Below are positions 12,489 to 22,024 of a stretch of DNA of 64,000 nucleotides, piece by piece (the stretch's first letter is position 1; the number at the start of each line of letters is the position of its first letter). The notes under the pieces are model-generated. The model had not been told where the DNA came from and did not search any database. It saw only the letters and a program-made list of their open reading frames with translations. The DNA is from Peribacillus folii. Its GTDB lineage: Bacteria > Bacillota > Bacilli > Bacillales > DSM-1321. The stretch spans positions 310,001 through 374,000 of the forward strand of contig NZ_JASJOM010000003.1 in the NCBI RefSeq assembly GCF_030271255.1, in the 5' to 3' direction. Made by a program: the position numbers and the translations under genes.

Positions 12489-13409
12489 ATGAATGGTATT
12501 CTTCCATTATGGAAACCAAAGGGAATGACATCACATGATTGTGTTTTTAAATTAAGAAAGATTTTGAAAACAAAAAAAGTTGGACATACGGGGACATTGG
12601 ATCCCGATGTAACGGGAGTTTTGCCAATTTGTATCGGCAGGGCAACGAAGGTTGCTGAGTATCTGACAGAAGCCGGCAAGTCATACGAAGGGGAAGTGAC
12701 CCTCGGTTTTTCCACAACAACCGAAGATGCAAGCGGTGAAAAGGTCGAGGAGAAAACGATAGAAGAAGAGATTCCGCGTGAACGGATCTTGGATATGCTG
12801 GAATCCTTGACGGGAAAAATTGAACAAACCCCGCCCATGTTTTCAGCTGTTAAGGTGAACGGGAAGAAGCTGTACGAATATGCCCGAGCCGGTATTGAAG
12901 TGGAGAGACCGACAAGGGAGATAACCATCTACGAAATGACCCTTCTTGATGATCGCGAGGTATTTAAGGGAGATACGATTTCTTTTCGTTTTCGCGTCAA
13001 GTGCAGTAAAGGCACGTATATCAGGACGCTTGCCGTCATGATGGGAGCAAAGCTTGGCATACCTGCCCATATGTCAGACTTGATCCGGATTGAATCAGCC
13101 GGCTTCAAGCTTGATGACTGCTTCACGTTTGCCGATGTGGAAGCATTGATGGAAACAGGACAATCGGATGATTTTCTATTGCCTTTAGAGCGGGGATTAT
13201 TTCATTTGCCGAAATGTAAGATTAGTGATAAAGTAGCAAAGAAAGTACTCAACGGTGCGGTATTAGAACAAACAGGGGATGTCACTGCCGAAATTGGGGA
13301 GCCCTTTGTGATGGTGGACCCATCCGATAAGGCGATTGCCATTTATCAAGTACATCCGTCAAAAGAAGGATTAATCAAACCTGTAAAAGTATTGGCACAA
13401 GAATCATAG
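12489..13409 (+). CDS. truB: tRNA pseudouridine-55 synthase
   Basis: TruB converts U55 of the tRNA T-loop to pseudouridine. The 306-residue form begins MNGILPLWKPKGMTSHDCV; the catalytic motif GHTGTLDPDVTGVLP holds the active Asp near residue 39. KGTYIRTLAVMMG is the conserved RNA-binding part, followed by a C-terminal PUA-like region. I chose 12489 because GAGGTGA sits 8 bases upstream; an in-frame ATG at 12462 abuts a terminator T-run and has no ribosome site. ribF follows after 33 bases. Confidence 0.95.
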   Translation: MNGILPLWKPKGMTSHDCVFKLRKILKTKKVGHTGTLDPDVTGVLPICIGRATKVAEYLTEAGKSYEGEVTLGFSTTTEDASGEKVEEKTIEEEIPRERILDMLESLTGKIEQTPPMFSAVKVNGKKLYEYARAGIEVERPTREITIYEMTLLDDREVFKGDTISFRFRVKCSKGTYIRTLAVMMGAKLGIPAHMSDLIRIESAGFKLDDCFTFADVEALMETGQSDDFLLPLERGLFHLPKCKISDKVAKKVLNGAVLEQTGDVTAEIGEPFVMVDPSDKAIAIYQVHPSKEGLIKPVKVLAQES

Positions 13410-13442
13410 ACCGTTTTGCCGTCGGAAAGAGGAGATTGAAAG

Positions 13443-14390
13443 GTGAAAGTGATTGCAATAGAGCATCCTCATCAATTTAATTCGGATGATTTTCCTGAGC
13501 TTGTTATGGCGCTTGGATTTTTTGATGGAATACATAAAGGCCATCAGATCGTAATACAAACTGCCAAGCAAAAAGCTGAGGAAATGAACCTGAAGTCAGC
13601 CGTCATGACTTTTGATCCGCATCCTTCCGCAGTTTTGGGAAGGAAAACGGAAAATATCCGCTACATTACCCCACTTGAAGATAAGGTGGCTATCATCGAG
13701 TCGATGGAGATAGATTATTTATTCATTGTCCATTTCAGTAAGGAGTTCGCTTCGGTACTGCCGGAACGTTTCGTTGATGAATACATCGTAGGGCTGAATG
13801 TCCGCCACGTAGTTGCCGGTTTTGACTATTCATATGGCCGCTATGGCCAAGGTTCGATGGAAGACCTGCCTGTTTACGCTCAAGGAAGATTCTCACAGAC
13901 GGTCGTTGCCAAGCAGACACTCGAAGATGAAAAGGTTAGCTCGACGCGAATCAGGGAGACACTCGGCAATGGTGATTTTACCGACTTTTATCATTTGGCG
14001 GGCCGTCGCTTCATAACGAAGGGGCATGTCGTTCACGGTGAAAAAAGGGGAAGGAAGCTCGGTTTTCCCACTGCTAATATCGAAGTGAGCGATGATTACA
14101 TTTTCCCTGCTGCGGGCGTATATGCCGTGAGGATCAACATAGGCGGCAAATGGTATCGCGGAGTTTGTAATGTCGGTTATAAACCTACATTCCATGAAGA
14201 TAAGCCTAAATATCCAACTGTGGAGGTTCATGCCTTGGATTTTTCGGGAGATATTTATGGCAGCCAGGTTTCAGTCGAATGGCATGTTAGGCTACGGAGT
14301 GAGCAGAAGTTTTCCGGGCTTGAAGCATTGGTTGCCCAGATTGAAACAGACAAGGAAAATGCAATCGCATATTTTGCCGAACTCGAATGA
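13443..14390 (+). CDS. ribF: Bifunctional riboflavin kinase / FAD synthetase
   Basis: The enzyme phosphorylates riboflavin to FMN and adenylates FMN to FAD (called RibC in B. subtilis). The 315 residues divide into an N-terminal nucleotidyltransferase domain (ALGFFDGIHKGHQ; later VSSTRIRETLGNGDF) and a C-terminal flavokinase domain from about 185 (GKKRGRKLGFPTANI-like stretch, VYAVRINIGGKWYRGVCNVGYKPTF). The start is GTG behind AGAGGAGA. In B. subtilis this protein also affects FMN-riboswitch genes by setting flavin pools. Confidence 0.96.
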   Translation: MKVIAIEHPHQFNSDDFPELVMALGFFDGIHKGHQIVIQTAKQKAEEMNLKSAVMTFDPHPSAVLGRKTENIRYITPLEDKVAIIESMEIDYLFIVHFSKEFASVLPERFVDEYIVGLNVRHVVAGFDYSYGRYGQGSMEDLPVYAQGRFSQTVVAKQTLEDEKVSSTRIRETLGNGDFTDFYHLAGRRFITKGHVVHGEKRGRKLGFPTANIEVSDDYIFPAAGVYAVRINIGGKWYRGVCNVGYKPTFHEDKPKYPTVEVHALDFSGDIYGSQVSVEWHVRLRSEQKFSGLEALVAQIETDKENAIAYFAELE

Positions 14391-14415
14391 CGATAGGTTA
14401 AACAGAAGACAGGAC

Positions 14416-14540
14416 TTGCAATTTTAGTGAAATGCATGTATTCTATTATATGTATGAAAATAACCATTGCTTGGCTAGTCGAGACTCCGACGCTGGCTCG
14501 GTAATAGGTGATTTTACAGAATTTTAGGAGGAATAATAAC
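14416..14540 (+). promoter_or_regulatory. rpsO promoter and leader
   Basis: TTGCAA (14416-14421) and TATTCT (14439-14444) are 17 bases apart and could drive rpsO. The leader that follows is GC-richer and structured around GGCTAG...CTGGCTCGG. Firmicute rpsO leaders often bind S15 for autoregulation; I infer this from position only. Confidence 0.45.
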
Positions 14541-14810
14541 ATGGCAATTACACAAGTACGCAAAAACGAACTAATCGCTGAGTTCAGAACTCACGATACT
14601 GACACTGGATCTCCAGAAGTGCAAATCGCGGTATTAACAGAAGAAATCAACAACTTGAATGGTCACCTACGCACTCACAAAAAAGACCACCATTCACGTC
14701 GCGGTCTTCTTAAAATGGTAGGTAAACGTCGTAATCTTTTAACTTACCTACGTAACAAAGACGTTACTCGTTACCGTACACTAATTAACAAATTAGGTCT
14801 ACGTAGATAA
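14541..14810 (+). CDS. rpsO: 30S ribosomal protein S15
   Basis: S15 binds the central domain of 16S rRNA early in 30S assembly. The 89 residues are typical: [21 protein letters not shown] and [26 protein letters not shown]-like helices, ending LINKLGLRR. The start is fixed by TTAGGAGG ten bases upstream; an in-frame ATG at 14508 lies in the leader and is rejected. It has its own terminator and precedes pnp, the usual arrangement. Confidence 0.98.
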   Translation: MAITQVRKNELIAEFRTHDTDTGSPEVQIAVLTEEINNLNGHLRTHKKDHHSRRGLLKMVGKRRNLLTYLRNKDVTRYRTLINKLGLRR

Positions 14811-14823
14811 TTTTTTCAGGAAG

Positions 14824-14845
14824 GCGGGAAATTTCCCGCTTTTTT
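14824..14845 (+). terminator. Terminator after rpsO
   Basis: GCGGGAAA/TTTCCCGC (14824-14839) is a perfect inverted repeat followed by six T bases. Confidence 0.85.
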
Positions 14846-15130
14846 GATGTTAATCAAATGATTTGGACGTGTTCTACTTTAAGGCTGAGCCTTCGTCCTT
14901 GGGACTCGGCGTGAGCCGGGTCTTTTTCCGTTTATAAATGATCAGGATATACATATTCAAATGAGTGAAATTTTTATTCATTTTACTGTTAATGCTTGTT
15001 TTTTTCGTGCATAATAGGAATAGTTTGGTTTTTACTTGAGTTCAGTTACTTTCACATATAAATGATTTAATCCAATACAGGTTTAGGTAAACTAAGCCTC
15101 TAAGTGAAGATTCAGAGAGGGGTTTAATGA
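14846..15130 (+). other. rpsO-pnp intergenic region with a second terminator and pnp leader hairpin
   Basis: The gap holds a second intrinsic terminator (14903-14910 with 14915-14922, GUGA loop, five T bases) preceded by the small palindrome AAGGCTGAGCCTT (14881-14893). Further on, GGTTTAG (15080-15086) pairs with CTAAGCC (15092-15098) around GTAAA just before the pnp ribosome site. The two terminators in tandem leave an 80-base stretch that could be a short RNA, but I see no promoter for it. A CATAAT box at 15010-15015 is a weak pnp promoter candidate. Confidence 0.5.
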
Positions 15131-17248
15131 ATGGGACAGGAAAAACATACGTATTCATTTGATTGGGCCGGCCGTAATGTTACGGTGGAAATAGGGCAAT
15201 TGGCCAAACAAGCCAACGGAGCAGTAATGGTCCGTTATGGAGAGACTGCTGTATTAAGTACGGCGACGGCTTCGAAGGAACCGAGAAATGTCGATTTCTT
15301 CCCTTTGACAGTCAATTATGAAGAAAGGCTTTATGCAGTCGGCAAAATTCCGGGAGGATTCATTAAGCGTGAAGGCCGGCCGAGTGAAAGGGCGATTCTT
15401 GCGAGCCGCTTAATTGACCGTCCGATTCGTCCATTATTCGCGGATGGCTTCAGGAATGATGTCCAGATCATCAGCATGGTCATGAGTGTCGATCAAGATT
15501 GCTCTACTGAAATGGCAGCGATGCTTGGTTCATCCTTAGCTCTTTCCGTTTCCGATATCCCGTTCGAAGGTCCGATTGCCGGAGTGGTTGTGGGAAGGAT
15601 CAATAATGAATTCATCATTAACCCTACTGTTGACCAACTCGCACAAAGTGACATCAATCTGACGGTTGCCGGTACTAAAGATGCTATTAACATGGTTGAA
15701 GCGGGGGCGAATGAAGTACCTGAAGAAACGATGCTCGAAGCCATCATGTTCGGTCATGACGAAATCAAGAAGGTCATTGCATTCCAGGAGAAAATCGTTG
15801 CGGAAATCGGCAAAGAGAAAATGCAGATCGCTTTATATAAAGTGGATGCAGACCTTGAAGCGGAAGTGAAGGGCCATTGTGAAGCGGACTTGAACAAAGC
15901 AGTGCAAGTTCAGGAAAAACATGCTCGCGAAGACGCGATTAAAGTGGTAAAAGATCGTGTATTGGCCAATTATGAAGAAGAGACAGATGAAGCTAAGCTA
16001 AAGCAAATCAAAGAAATCCTGAATAAACTGGTTAAATCCGAAGTCCGACGTTTAATTACGGAAGAAAAAGTTCGTCCAGACGGCAGGAATCCTGATGAAA
16101 TCAGACCATTATCTTCAGAAGTCACCATCTTGCCCCGTACACATGGTTCTGGATTGTTCACACGAGGACAAACCCAAGCGCTATCGATTTGTACATTAGG
16201 TGCATTGGGTGATGTCCAGATTTTGGACGGACTCGGAACAGAAGAGTCAAAACGCTTTATGCACCACTATAACTTCCCGCATTTCAGTGTCGGTGAAACG
16301 GGACCGATCCGTGGGGCAGGCCGCCGGGAAATCGGTCATGGTGCACTTGGTGAAAGAGCATTGGAACCAGTTATCCCTAATGACAAAGATTTCCCATATA
16401 CAATCAGGCTTGTATCGGAAGTCCTTGAATCAAACGGTTCAACTTCACAAGCAAGTATCTGTGCAAGCACTTTGGCAATGATGGATGCCGGTGTACCATT
16501 GAAAGCCCCAGTTGCCGGTATAGCGATGGGACTTGTAAAAACGGGCGAGCACTATACGATCCTGACTGACATTCAAGGGATGGAAGATCACTTGGGGGAT
16601 ATGGACTTTAAAGTCGCTGGAACATCAAAAGGTGTGACTGCACTGCAAATGGATATTAAAATTGAAGGTCTTTCAAAGGAAATCCTGGAAGAGGCATTAC
16701 TTCAAGCGAAACATGGCCGGATGCATATCTTGGAATCCATGATGTCAACCATTAAACAACCGCGTGAGCAGTTATCCAAGTATGCTCCTAAAATCGTTAC
16801 CATGACCATTAACCCGGATAAAATCCGTGATGTCATTGGACCTAGCGGAAAGCATATCAATAAAATCATTGAAGAAACTGGCGTGAAGATCGACATCGAA
16901 CAAGATGGAACGGTGTTCATCTCATCAACAGATGAGCCAATGATTCAAAAAGCGAAGAAAATCATTGAGGATATCGTGCGTGAAGTCGTGGTGGGTGAAC
17001 TTTACTTAGGTAAAGTGAAGCGCATTGAAAAATTCGGTGCATTCGTTGAAATCTTCAATGGCAAGGACGGTTTGGTACATATTTCTGAACTGGCTGAAGA
17101 AAGAGTCGGAAAAGTGGAAGATGTCGTTTCACTTGGAGATGAGTTATTGGTAAAAGTAACCGAGATTGACAAGCAAGGCAGGGTGAACCTTTCCCGCAAA
17201 GCTGTCCTGAAAGAGCAAAAAGAGGCAGCCAATCCATCTCAATCGTAA
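15131..17248 (+). CDS. pnp: Polyribonucleotide nucleotidyltransferase (PNPase)
   Basis: PNPase is a trimeric phosphorolytic 3'-5' exoribonuclease of the RNA degradosome. The 705 residues equal the B. subtilis length. Order: first RNase PH domain ([18 protein letters not shown]), helical linker, second and catalytic RNase PH domain ([56 protein letters not shown]), KH domain ([20 protein letters not shown]) and S1 domain ([28 protein letters not shown]). GAGAGGGG precedes ATG by 8 bases. A strong terminator follows. Confidence 0.98.
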   Translation: MGQEKHTYSFDWAGRNVTVEIGQLAKQANGAVMVRYGETAVLSTATASKEPRNVDFFPLTVNYEERLYAVGKIPGGFIKREGRPSERAILASRLIDRPIRPLFADGFRNDVQIISMVMSVDQDCSTEMAAMLGSSLALSVSDIPFEGPIAGVVVGRINNEFIINPTVDQLAQSDINLTVAGTKDAINMVEAGANEVPEETMLEAIMFGHDEIKKVIAFQEKIVAEIGKEKMQIALYKVDADLEAEVKGHCEADLNKAVQVQEKHAREDAIKVVKDRVLANYEEETDEAKLKQIKEILNKLVKSEVRRLITEEKVRPDGRNPDEIRPLSSEVTILPRTHGSGLFTRGQTQALSICTLGALGDVQILDGLGTEESKRFMHHYNFPHFSVGETGPIRGAGRREIGHGALGERALEPVIPNDKDFPYTIRLVSEVLESNGSTSQASICASTLAMMDAGVPLKAPVAGIAMGLVKTGEHYTILTDIQGMEDHLGDMDFKVAGTSKGVTALQMDIKIEGLSKEILEEALLQAKHGRMHILESMMSTIKQPREQLSKYAPKIVTMTINPDKIRDVIGPSGKHINKIIEETGVKIDIEQDGTVFISSTDEPMIQKAKKIIEDIVREVVVGELYLGKVKRIEKFGAFVEIFNGKDGLVHISELAEERVGKVEDVVSLGDELLVKVTEIDKQGRVNLSRKAVLKEQKEAANPSQS

Positions 17249-17269
17249 TAAAAATAATTTTTATATCCG

Positions 17270-17304
17270 GCATGCGATTCCCTGTGAATCTGCATGCTTT
17301 TTTT
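17270..17304 (+). terminator. Terminator after pnp
   Basis: GCATGCGATTC (17270-17280) pairs with GAATC-T-GCATGC (17286-17297) with one bulge; seven T bases follow. Confidence 0.85.
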
Positions 17305-17409
17305 ATTGAATGAGCAACTAGCGGACTCAAGGGAAATAGGATTAAAAGGATGGCATGTTCTACCTTGTCCGTTTTCTTCATACATTCTGGTATGAAGGGG
17401 GCGGAAAAA

Positions 17410-18369
17410 ATGAATAATAAATGGAAGCAGATAGTTGCGATAAGTGCCATTGCAGGTATATCATGGTTATTAGTGCAAAATCCATATACACAGCTTTATC
17501 TGGCCCAATTAACGGATGATTCAGTTGCTTCGATGAAGCAAGAAGATGAACTTCTTTTACAAATACAAGATTCAACGAAAAAATATGAGGTTGCACCACA
17601 GGACGCCCGGATAGATTCGGTTTGGAAAACCGTTCCTGCCTACAATGGCCTTAAGGTTAATATTGATGGTTCATATAAAGCCATGAAGAAGGCGGGCGAG
17701 TTCGATGAAGACAAACTGGTTTTCGAGCAGGTCCCTGCAAAGGTGCATGTAAAGGATCTCGATCCCGCTCCGATTTACCGGGCGCATCCCGAAAAGCCGG
17801 TTGTATCATTTTTGATAAATGTGGCATGGGGAAATGAATACTTACAGGATATGCTGGCCGTATTAAAAAAGAATAATGTCAAGGCCACCTTCTTCCTGGA
17901 AGGCAATTGGACCAAGAATAATCCGGAATTGGCCAAGATGATCAAGGATGGGGGCCATGAAATCGGCAACCACTCTTATTCACATCCCGATATGAAGAAT
18001 ATATCGGCACAGGCTACACGTGAAGAACTTCGAAAAACGAACGAAGTCATTGAAGCGGTGACAGGCTTGAAGATGAAATGGTTCGCCCCCCCAAGCGGCA
18101 GCTACCGGGACGAAACGGTGCAAATTGCGGACTCTTTCGGGATGGAGACCGTCATGTGGAGTGTCGATACGATCGACTGGCAAAAGCCAAGTCCTGAAGT
18201 CCTTCAACAACGGGTGCTTTCCAAGGTCCACCCAGGTGCTTTCATCTTGATGCATCCTACGGAATCTACCGCAAAATCGTTGGAAGCGTTGATTATAGAA
18301 ATAAAAAAGAAAAATTTAGATGTGGTTACCGTTTCAGAAGCAGTAGATGAAAAGCGATTGACCCCATGA
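17410..18369 (+). CDS. ylxY: YlxY-type polysaccharide deacetylase-like protein, degenerate metal site
   Basis: This is a NodB-fold protein of 319 residues. An N-terminal hydrophobic segment (KQIVAISAIAGISWLL) marks it as secreted or membrane-anchored. The deacetylase motif that usually reads TFDDG is FLINVAWGNEYL here, so the catalytic Asp pair is gone; the metal-binding HSYSH motif and late motifs (WFAPPSGSYRD, WSVDTIDWQKP, GAFILMHPTE) remain. The same loss is known in YlxY relatives, so this is a family trait. ATG 17410 follows AAGGGGGCGG; an earlier in-frame ATG at 17350 lacks a ribosome site. It may be an inactive sporulation-linked carbohydrate binder. Confidence 0.9.
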   Translation: MNNKWKQIVAISAIAGISWLLVQNPYTQLYLAQLTDDSVASMKQEDELLLQIQDSTKKYEVAPQDARIDSVWKTVPAYNGLKVNIDGSYKAMKKAGEFDEDKLVFEQVPAKVHVKDLDPAPIYRAHPEKPVVSFLINVAWGNEYLQDMLAVLKKNNVKATFFLEGNWTKNNPELAKMIKDGGHEIGNHSYSHPDMKNISAQATREELRKTNEVIEAVTGLKMKWFAPPSGSYRDETVQIADSFGMETVMWSVDTIDWQKPSPEVLQQRVLSKVHPGAFILMHPTESTAKSLEALIIEIKKKNLDVVTVSEAVDEKRLTP

Positions 18370-18412
18370 CAGGGTCATATTAGCAGCATAGAATGATTGG
18401 GAGGAATGTTAG

Positions 18413-19639
18413 TTGATTAAGAAATACACGTGTCAAAACGGAGTAAGAATTGTATTGGAAAATATTCCAACAGTACGCTCGGCGGCCATCGGAGTTTGGA
18501 TCAAAACAGGTTCCCGAAATGAAACCCCTGAATTGAATGGAGTTTCACATTTTCTGGAACACATGTTTTTCAAAGGGACAACAACCAGGAATGCACGGGA
18601 AATTGCCGAGTCGTTCGATAGCGTCGGGGGTCAGGTGAATGCATTCACATCAAAGGAATACACATGCTATTATGCAAAAGTAATGGATAACCATGCTAGT
18701 TATGCACTTGAAATCCTTGCAGATATGTTCTTCAATTCCACTTTTGATGAGGAAGAGCTAAAAAAAGAAAAAAATGTTGTTTATGAAGAGATTAAAATGT
18801 ATGAAGACACGCCGGATGATATTGTTCACGACCTCTTAAGCCAGGCGGTATATGAAAAACATCCGCTTGGATACCCGATCCTGGGTACGGAGGAAACGCT
18901 TGAAACATTCAATAGTGAAACATTAAAGAAATACGTCCATGATATGTATACACCCGATAAAGTGGTAATCTCCATTGCTGGGAATGTCGATGAAAAGTTG
19001 ATTAAAGAAGTCGAAAGCTACTTCGGATCGTATCAAGGTGGAGAACATCGCCCTGAATTAATCAAGCCGGCTTTCCATCAAAATAGGATCACCCGTAAAA
19101 AGGAAACGGAGCAAGCGCATTTATGCCTAGGGTACAAAGGGTTGGAAATCGGCAATGATAAAACCTACAGCTTGATCACCTTGAACAATATCCTTGGGGG
19201 AAGCATGAGCAGCCGCCTATTTCAGGACGTCAGGGAGCAACGAGGCCTGGCCTATTCAGTATACTCGTATCACTCGAGCTACCAAGATAGCGGCTTGGTG
19301 ACAGTCTATGGCGGGACAGGGACAAGCCAATTAGATAGCCTGTATGATACGATTCAGGAAACATTGGATACCTTAAAAAGGGATGGCATCACTGAAAAGG
19401 AATTGCGCAACAGTAAAGAGCAGCTTAAAGGCAGCTTGATGCTCAGTCTTGAAAGCACGAATAGCCGCATGAGCCGTAATGGCAAGAATGAGCTCATGTT
19501 AGGCGAGCACCGTTCCCTTGACGATATCATCATAAAGATCGACGAGGTGACGGAGGATACCGTTAATGATCTGGCAAACCAAATCTTTACGGAGCATTCC
19601 TTGTCATTGGTAAGCCCGTTGGAAAACTGGGACAAATAA
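18413..19639 (+). CDS. mlpA: M16 family zinc peptidase MlpA
   Basis: This is a mitochondrial-processing-peptidase-like zinc protease (also called YmxG) of 408 residues. The inverted zinc motif HxxEH is present as HFLEHMFFKGT (about 45-49), with the distal Glu region NVVYEEIKMYEDTP near 125. The second M16 half has LCLGYKGLEIGNDKTY and the conserved SSRLFQDVREQRGLAYSVYS. Start codon TTG is 8 bases behind TTGGGAGG. It is followed by a terminator. Its substrate is unknown. Confidence 0.94.
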   Translation: MIKKYTCQNGVRIVLENIPTVRSAAIGVWIKTGSRNETPELNGVSHFLEHMFFKGTTTRNAREIAESFDSVGGQVNAFTSKEYTCYYAKVMDNHASYALEILADMFFNSTFDEEELKKEKNVVYEEIKMYEDTPDDIVHDLLSQAVYEKHPLGYPILGTEETLETFNSETLKKYVHDMYTPDKVVISIAGNVDEKLIKEVESYFGSYQGGEHRPELIKPAFHQNRITRKKETEQAHLCLGYKGLEIGNDKTYSLITLNNILGGSMSSRLFQDVREQRGLAYSVYSYHSSYQDSGLVTVYGGTGTSQLDSLYDTIQETLDTLKRDGITEKELRNSKEQLKGSLMLSLESTNSRMSRNGKNELMLGEHRSLDDIIIKIDEVTEDTVNDLANQIFTEHSLSLVSPLENWDK

Positions 19640-19649
19640 AACTATATAT

Positions 19650-19690
19650 GTCTGGCCATCTTCTGAAAATGGATGGTCAGGCTTTTTTTT
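19650..19690 (+). terminator. Terminator after mlpA
   Basis: GTCTGGCCATC (19650-19660) pairs with GATGGTCAGGC (19672-19682, G-U pairs allowed); eight T bases follow. Confidence 0.8.
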
Positions 19691-19808
19691 GCGTAAATCT
19701 TGAAAATAGGAAGAGGCAAGAGAAGTGGACAATATTTGCGGAAAAGCCTTCTAACTTCTTCTTTTTCGGATATAGATGGAATATATGGTGAAAAAGGGGG
19801 AGCGAAAA

Positions 19809-20075
19809 GTGAGGTTGAGTGAAATGAGCGGTAAAGAGATAGTCGATGTGAACAGGGCCGAAAGATTGGGAATCCTCGGACAGACTGATTTGGAAATAGA
19901 CGAAACTGGCCAAATTACCACGTTGATCATCCCTTCAGTCAAATGGTTCGGGCTTATGAGGAATGGCAGTGAAATCCGCGTACCGTGGAACCATATAAAA
20001 AAAATCGGGGCCGATATGGTCATCATTGATTTTCAGGAAGGGCTCTCCAAAGAAATAGAGCATATGGACGGATAA
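19809..20075 (+). CDS. ymxH: YlmC/YmxH family PRC-barrel sporulation protein
   Basis: This protein of 88 residues starts VRLSEMSGKEIVDVNRAERLG and continues LGQTDLEIDETGQITTLIIPS, the signature of the PRC-barrel YlmC/YmxH family. It is common in spore formers; its biochemical role is unknown. I chose GTG at 19809 because AAGGGGGAG lies 6-7 bases upstream and the family begins with MRLSE-type residues; the earlier ATG at 19776 would add 11 unusual residues. It sits directly before the dipicolinate genes but is separated by a terminator. Confidence 0.9.
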   Translation: MRLSEMSGKEIVDVNRAERLGILGQTDLEIDETGQITTLIIPSVKWFGLMRNGSEIRVPWNHIKKIGADMVIIDFQEGLSKEIEHMDG

Positions 20076-20123
20076 AGTAAAGTAACGAATCGGCGCTCCT
20101 CATGGGCTGCTCCTTATGAATAA

Positions 20124-20163
20124 AGAAAAAACGCCTCAGCTGTGAATAGCTAGGCGTTTTTTC
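20124..20163 (+). terminator. Terminator after ymxH
   Basis: AAAAAACGCCT-AGCT and AGCT-AGGCGTTTTTT arms form a long stem with one mismatch and a GUGAAU loop; runs of A and T on both sides would allow function in either direction. Confidence 0.85.
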
Positions 20164-20172
20164 TTTTCTTAT

Positions 20173-20201
20173 CACCGTTTTTTAACTGAAAACATAAGAT
20201 G
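20173..20201 (+). promoter_or_regulatory. Sigma-K-like promoter of dpaA
   Basis: CACC (20173-20176), a 16-base spacer and CATAAGATG (20193-20201) match the sigma-K pattern (mACm, 16-17 bases, CATAnnnTA) with one mismatch. In B. subtilis dpaAB is expressed by sigma-K in the mother cell, so the site fits the gene. The same layout stands before cotE. Confidence 0.6.
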
Positions 20202-20309
20202 GCAGGGTAACTAGAGAATGTCGCAAAAATTAAAATTGCTTCATGACTGGCATGTATCTTGAAGCAGGGAATGTTAAGGATCTTTTATATAAAGAAGGTG
20301 ACGGTTTTA

Positions 20310-21212
20310 ATGCTCACAGGTATGCAAATCGCTGTAATTGGTGGAGATGCGCGTCAGCTCGAAGTTGTCCGTAAACTGACGGAGCTTGATGCGAAGCTAT
20401 TATTAGTTGGTTTTGAACAGCTCGACCATGCTTTTACCGGAGCGGTTAAGGAAAAAATGGAAGATATAAATTTCAAGGAATTAGATTCAGTAATCTTGCC
20501 TGTCCGGGGCACGGATGCTGATGGAAAAGTAGAAACGATTTTTTCCAGCGAAGAGGTTGTCTTGACGGAAGAAATGATAAAAGATACCCCGGCACACTGC
20601 ATTTTTTATGCAGGGATCAGCAATAAATATCTCGATGAAATATTCCAAAAAGCGGATCGAAAGCTGGTTCTCTTGTTCGAACGCGATGATGTGGCCATTT
20701 ACAATTCCATTCCCACCGTTGAAGGTGCTATCATGATGGCCATCCAGCATACCGATTTTACGATCCATGGATCAAATGTAGCCGTTCTTGGTTTGGGAAG
20801 AGTCGGTATGAGTGTAGCCAGATCATTCCATGCGCTCGGCGCGAAAGTGAAGGTAGGGGCCAGAAGAAGTGAAGATATCGCCAGGATAAGCGAAATGGCA
20901 CTAACTCCTTTTCATTTGAATGATCTAGCCGCAGAAATGAAAAATGTTGATATTTGCATTAATACGATTCCTTTTCCAATCATTACAGCGAACGTTCTCG
21001 CAAATATGCCCGTCCATACATTAATCATCGACCTTGCTTCAAAACCTGGGGGGACGGATTTTCGTTATGCTGAAAAAAGGGGAATCAAGGCGCTGTTGGC
21101 ACCGAGTTTACCGGGAATAGTCGCCCCGAAAACAGCTGGTCAGATATTGGCGAACGCACTGGGAGTATTGATCCAGGATGAGTTCAGGAAAAGGAAGGGG
21201 AAAAAGATATGA
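20310..21212 (+). CDS. dpaA: Dipicolinate synthase subunit A
   Basis: With DpaB it oxidises dihydrodipicolinate to dipicolinic acid in the mother cell, which then fills the spore core as its calcium salt. The 300-residue protein begins MLTGMQIAVIGGDARQLE. It carries a dinucleotide-binding Rossmann motif mid-protein (VAVLGLGRVGMSVARSFHALG) and GIVAPKTAGQILANAL near the end. Start 20310 follows GAAGGTGA; the in-frame start at 20259 would add 17 residues that the family lacks. It overlaps dpaB by 4 bases (ATGA). Confidence 0.96.
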   Translation: MLTGMQIAVIGGDARQLEVVRKLTELDAKLLLVGFEQLDHAFTGAVKEKMEDINFKELDSVILPVRGTDADGKVETIFSSEEVVLTEEMIKDTPAHCIFYAGISNKYLDEIFQKADRKLVLLFERDDVAIYNSIPTVEGAIMMAIQHTDFTIHGSNVAVLGLGRVGMSVARSFHALGAKVKVGARRSEDIARISEMALTPFHLNDLAAEMKNVDICINTIPFPIITANVLANMPVHTLIIDLASKPGGTDFRYAEKRGIKALLAPSLPGIVAPKTAGQILANALGVLIQDEFRKRKGKKI

Positions 21213-21811
21213 GTCTCCAAGGGAAACGGATTGGTTTCGGATTGACAGGGTCGCATTGCACATATGATGAAGTGTTTCCAGAAATTGAAAAGCTTGTGAA
21301 TGAAGGGGCGGAAGTCATTCCAATCGTAACCTCGACCGTGCAGCATACGGAAACACGTTTTGGGAAGGGCGATGATTGGGTTGAAAGAATTGAAAAATTG
21401 ACGGGGAATCGTGTCGTTGATACAATCGTCAAAGCGGAACCATTAGGGCCGAAATTGCCCCTTGATTGTATGGTGATCGCTCCTTTGACAGGTAACTCGA
21501 TGAGCAAGATGGCAAATGCCCTTACCGATTCGCCCGTACTTATGGCTGCAAAAGCGACGATGAGAAATCACCGTCCGGTCGTTGTCGCAATATCCACGAA
21601 CGATGCACTCGGGCTGAATGGCGTCAATCTCATGAGGCTGATGGCAGCAAAAGATGTTTATTTCGTTCCGTATGGTCAGGATAATCCAATAGGCAAGCCG
21701 AGCTCGATGGTTGCAAGGATGAGCATGATAAGGGATACGATCATATCGGCGCTTGAAAGGGAGCAGATTCAGCCAGTCATCGTCGAAAAGTTTAAGGATA
21801 GCCTAGATTGA
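21209..21811 (+). CDS. dpaB: Dipicolinate synthase subunit B (flavoprotein)
   Basis: This 200-residue protein of the flavoprotein (HFCD) family is the second subunit of dipicolinate synthase. Features include KRIGFGLTGSHCTYDEVFPE at the N-terminus, PLGPKLPLDCMVIAPLTGNSMSKMANAL (flavin-site region) and PVVVAISTNDALGLNG. Its ATG overlaps the dpaA stop, and AGGAAAAGGAAGGGG is the ribosome site. Stoichiometric, coupled translation with DpaA is likely. Confidence 0.96.
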   Translation: MSLQGKRIGFGLTGSHCTYDEVFPEIEKLVNEGAEVIPIVTSTVQHTETRFGKGDDWVERIEKLTGNRVVDTIVKAEPLGPKLPLDCMVIAPLTGNSMSKMANALTDSPVLMAAKATMRNHRPVVVAISTNDALGLNGVNLMRLMAAKDVYFVPYGQDNPIGKPSSMVARMSMIRDTIISALEREQIQPVIVEKFKDSLD

Positions 21812-22024
21812 CCTTGTCCTGATATGCGCTCCCCTGCGAAAATGACTGATTGATATGCATGAATTTTCCGTGGAAAGTCATAAAAAGCACTACACTACCA
21901 GAATATTTTGTTAAAGTCCGACCCTTTGGAATGTTAATGTGTTAAAATAAATGATATTCTGAGCAAGTAGAAAAACATCCAATAAATAAACTAATTCTTA
22001 GAGATAGAAAAGGAGTATGGACAA

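Noticed and set aside
12320-12928. 202-codon - strand ORF across rbfA-truB
   Set aside because: It runs across two real genes and a terminator on the other strand. Its Ser/Phe-rich composition is typical of an antisense shadow.
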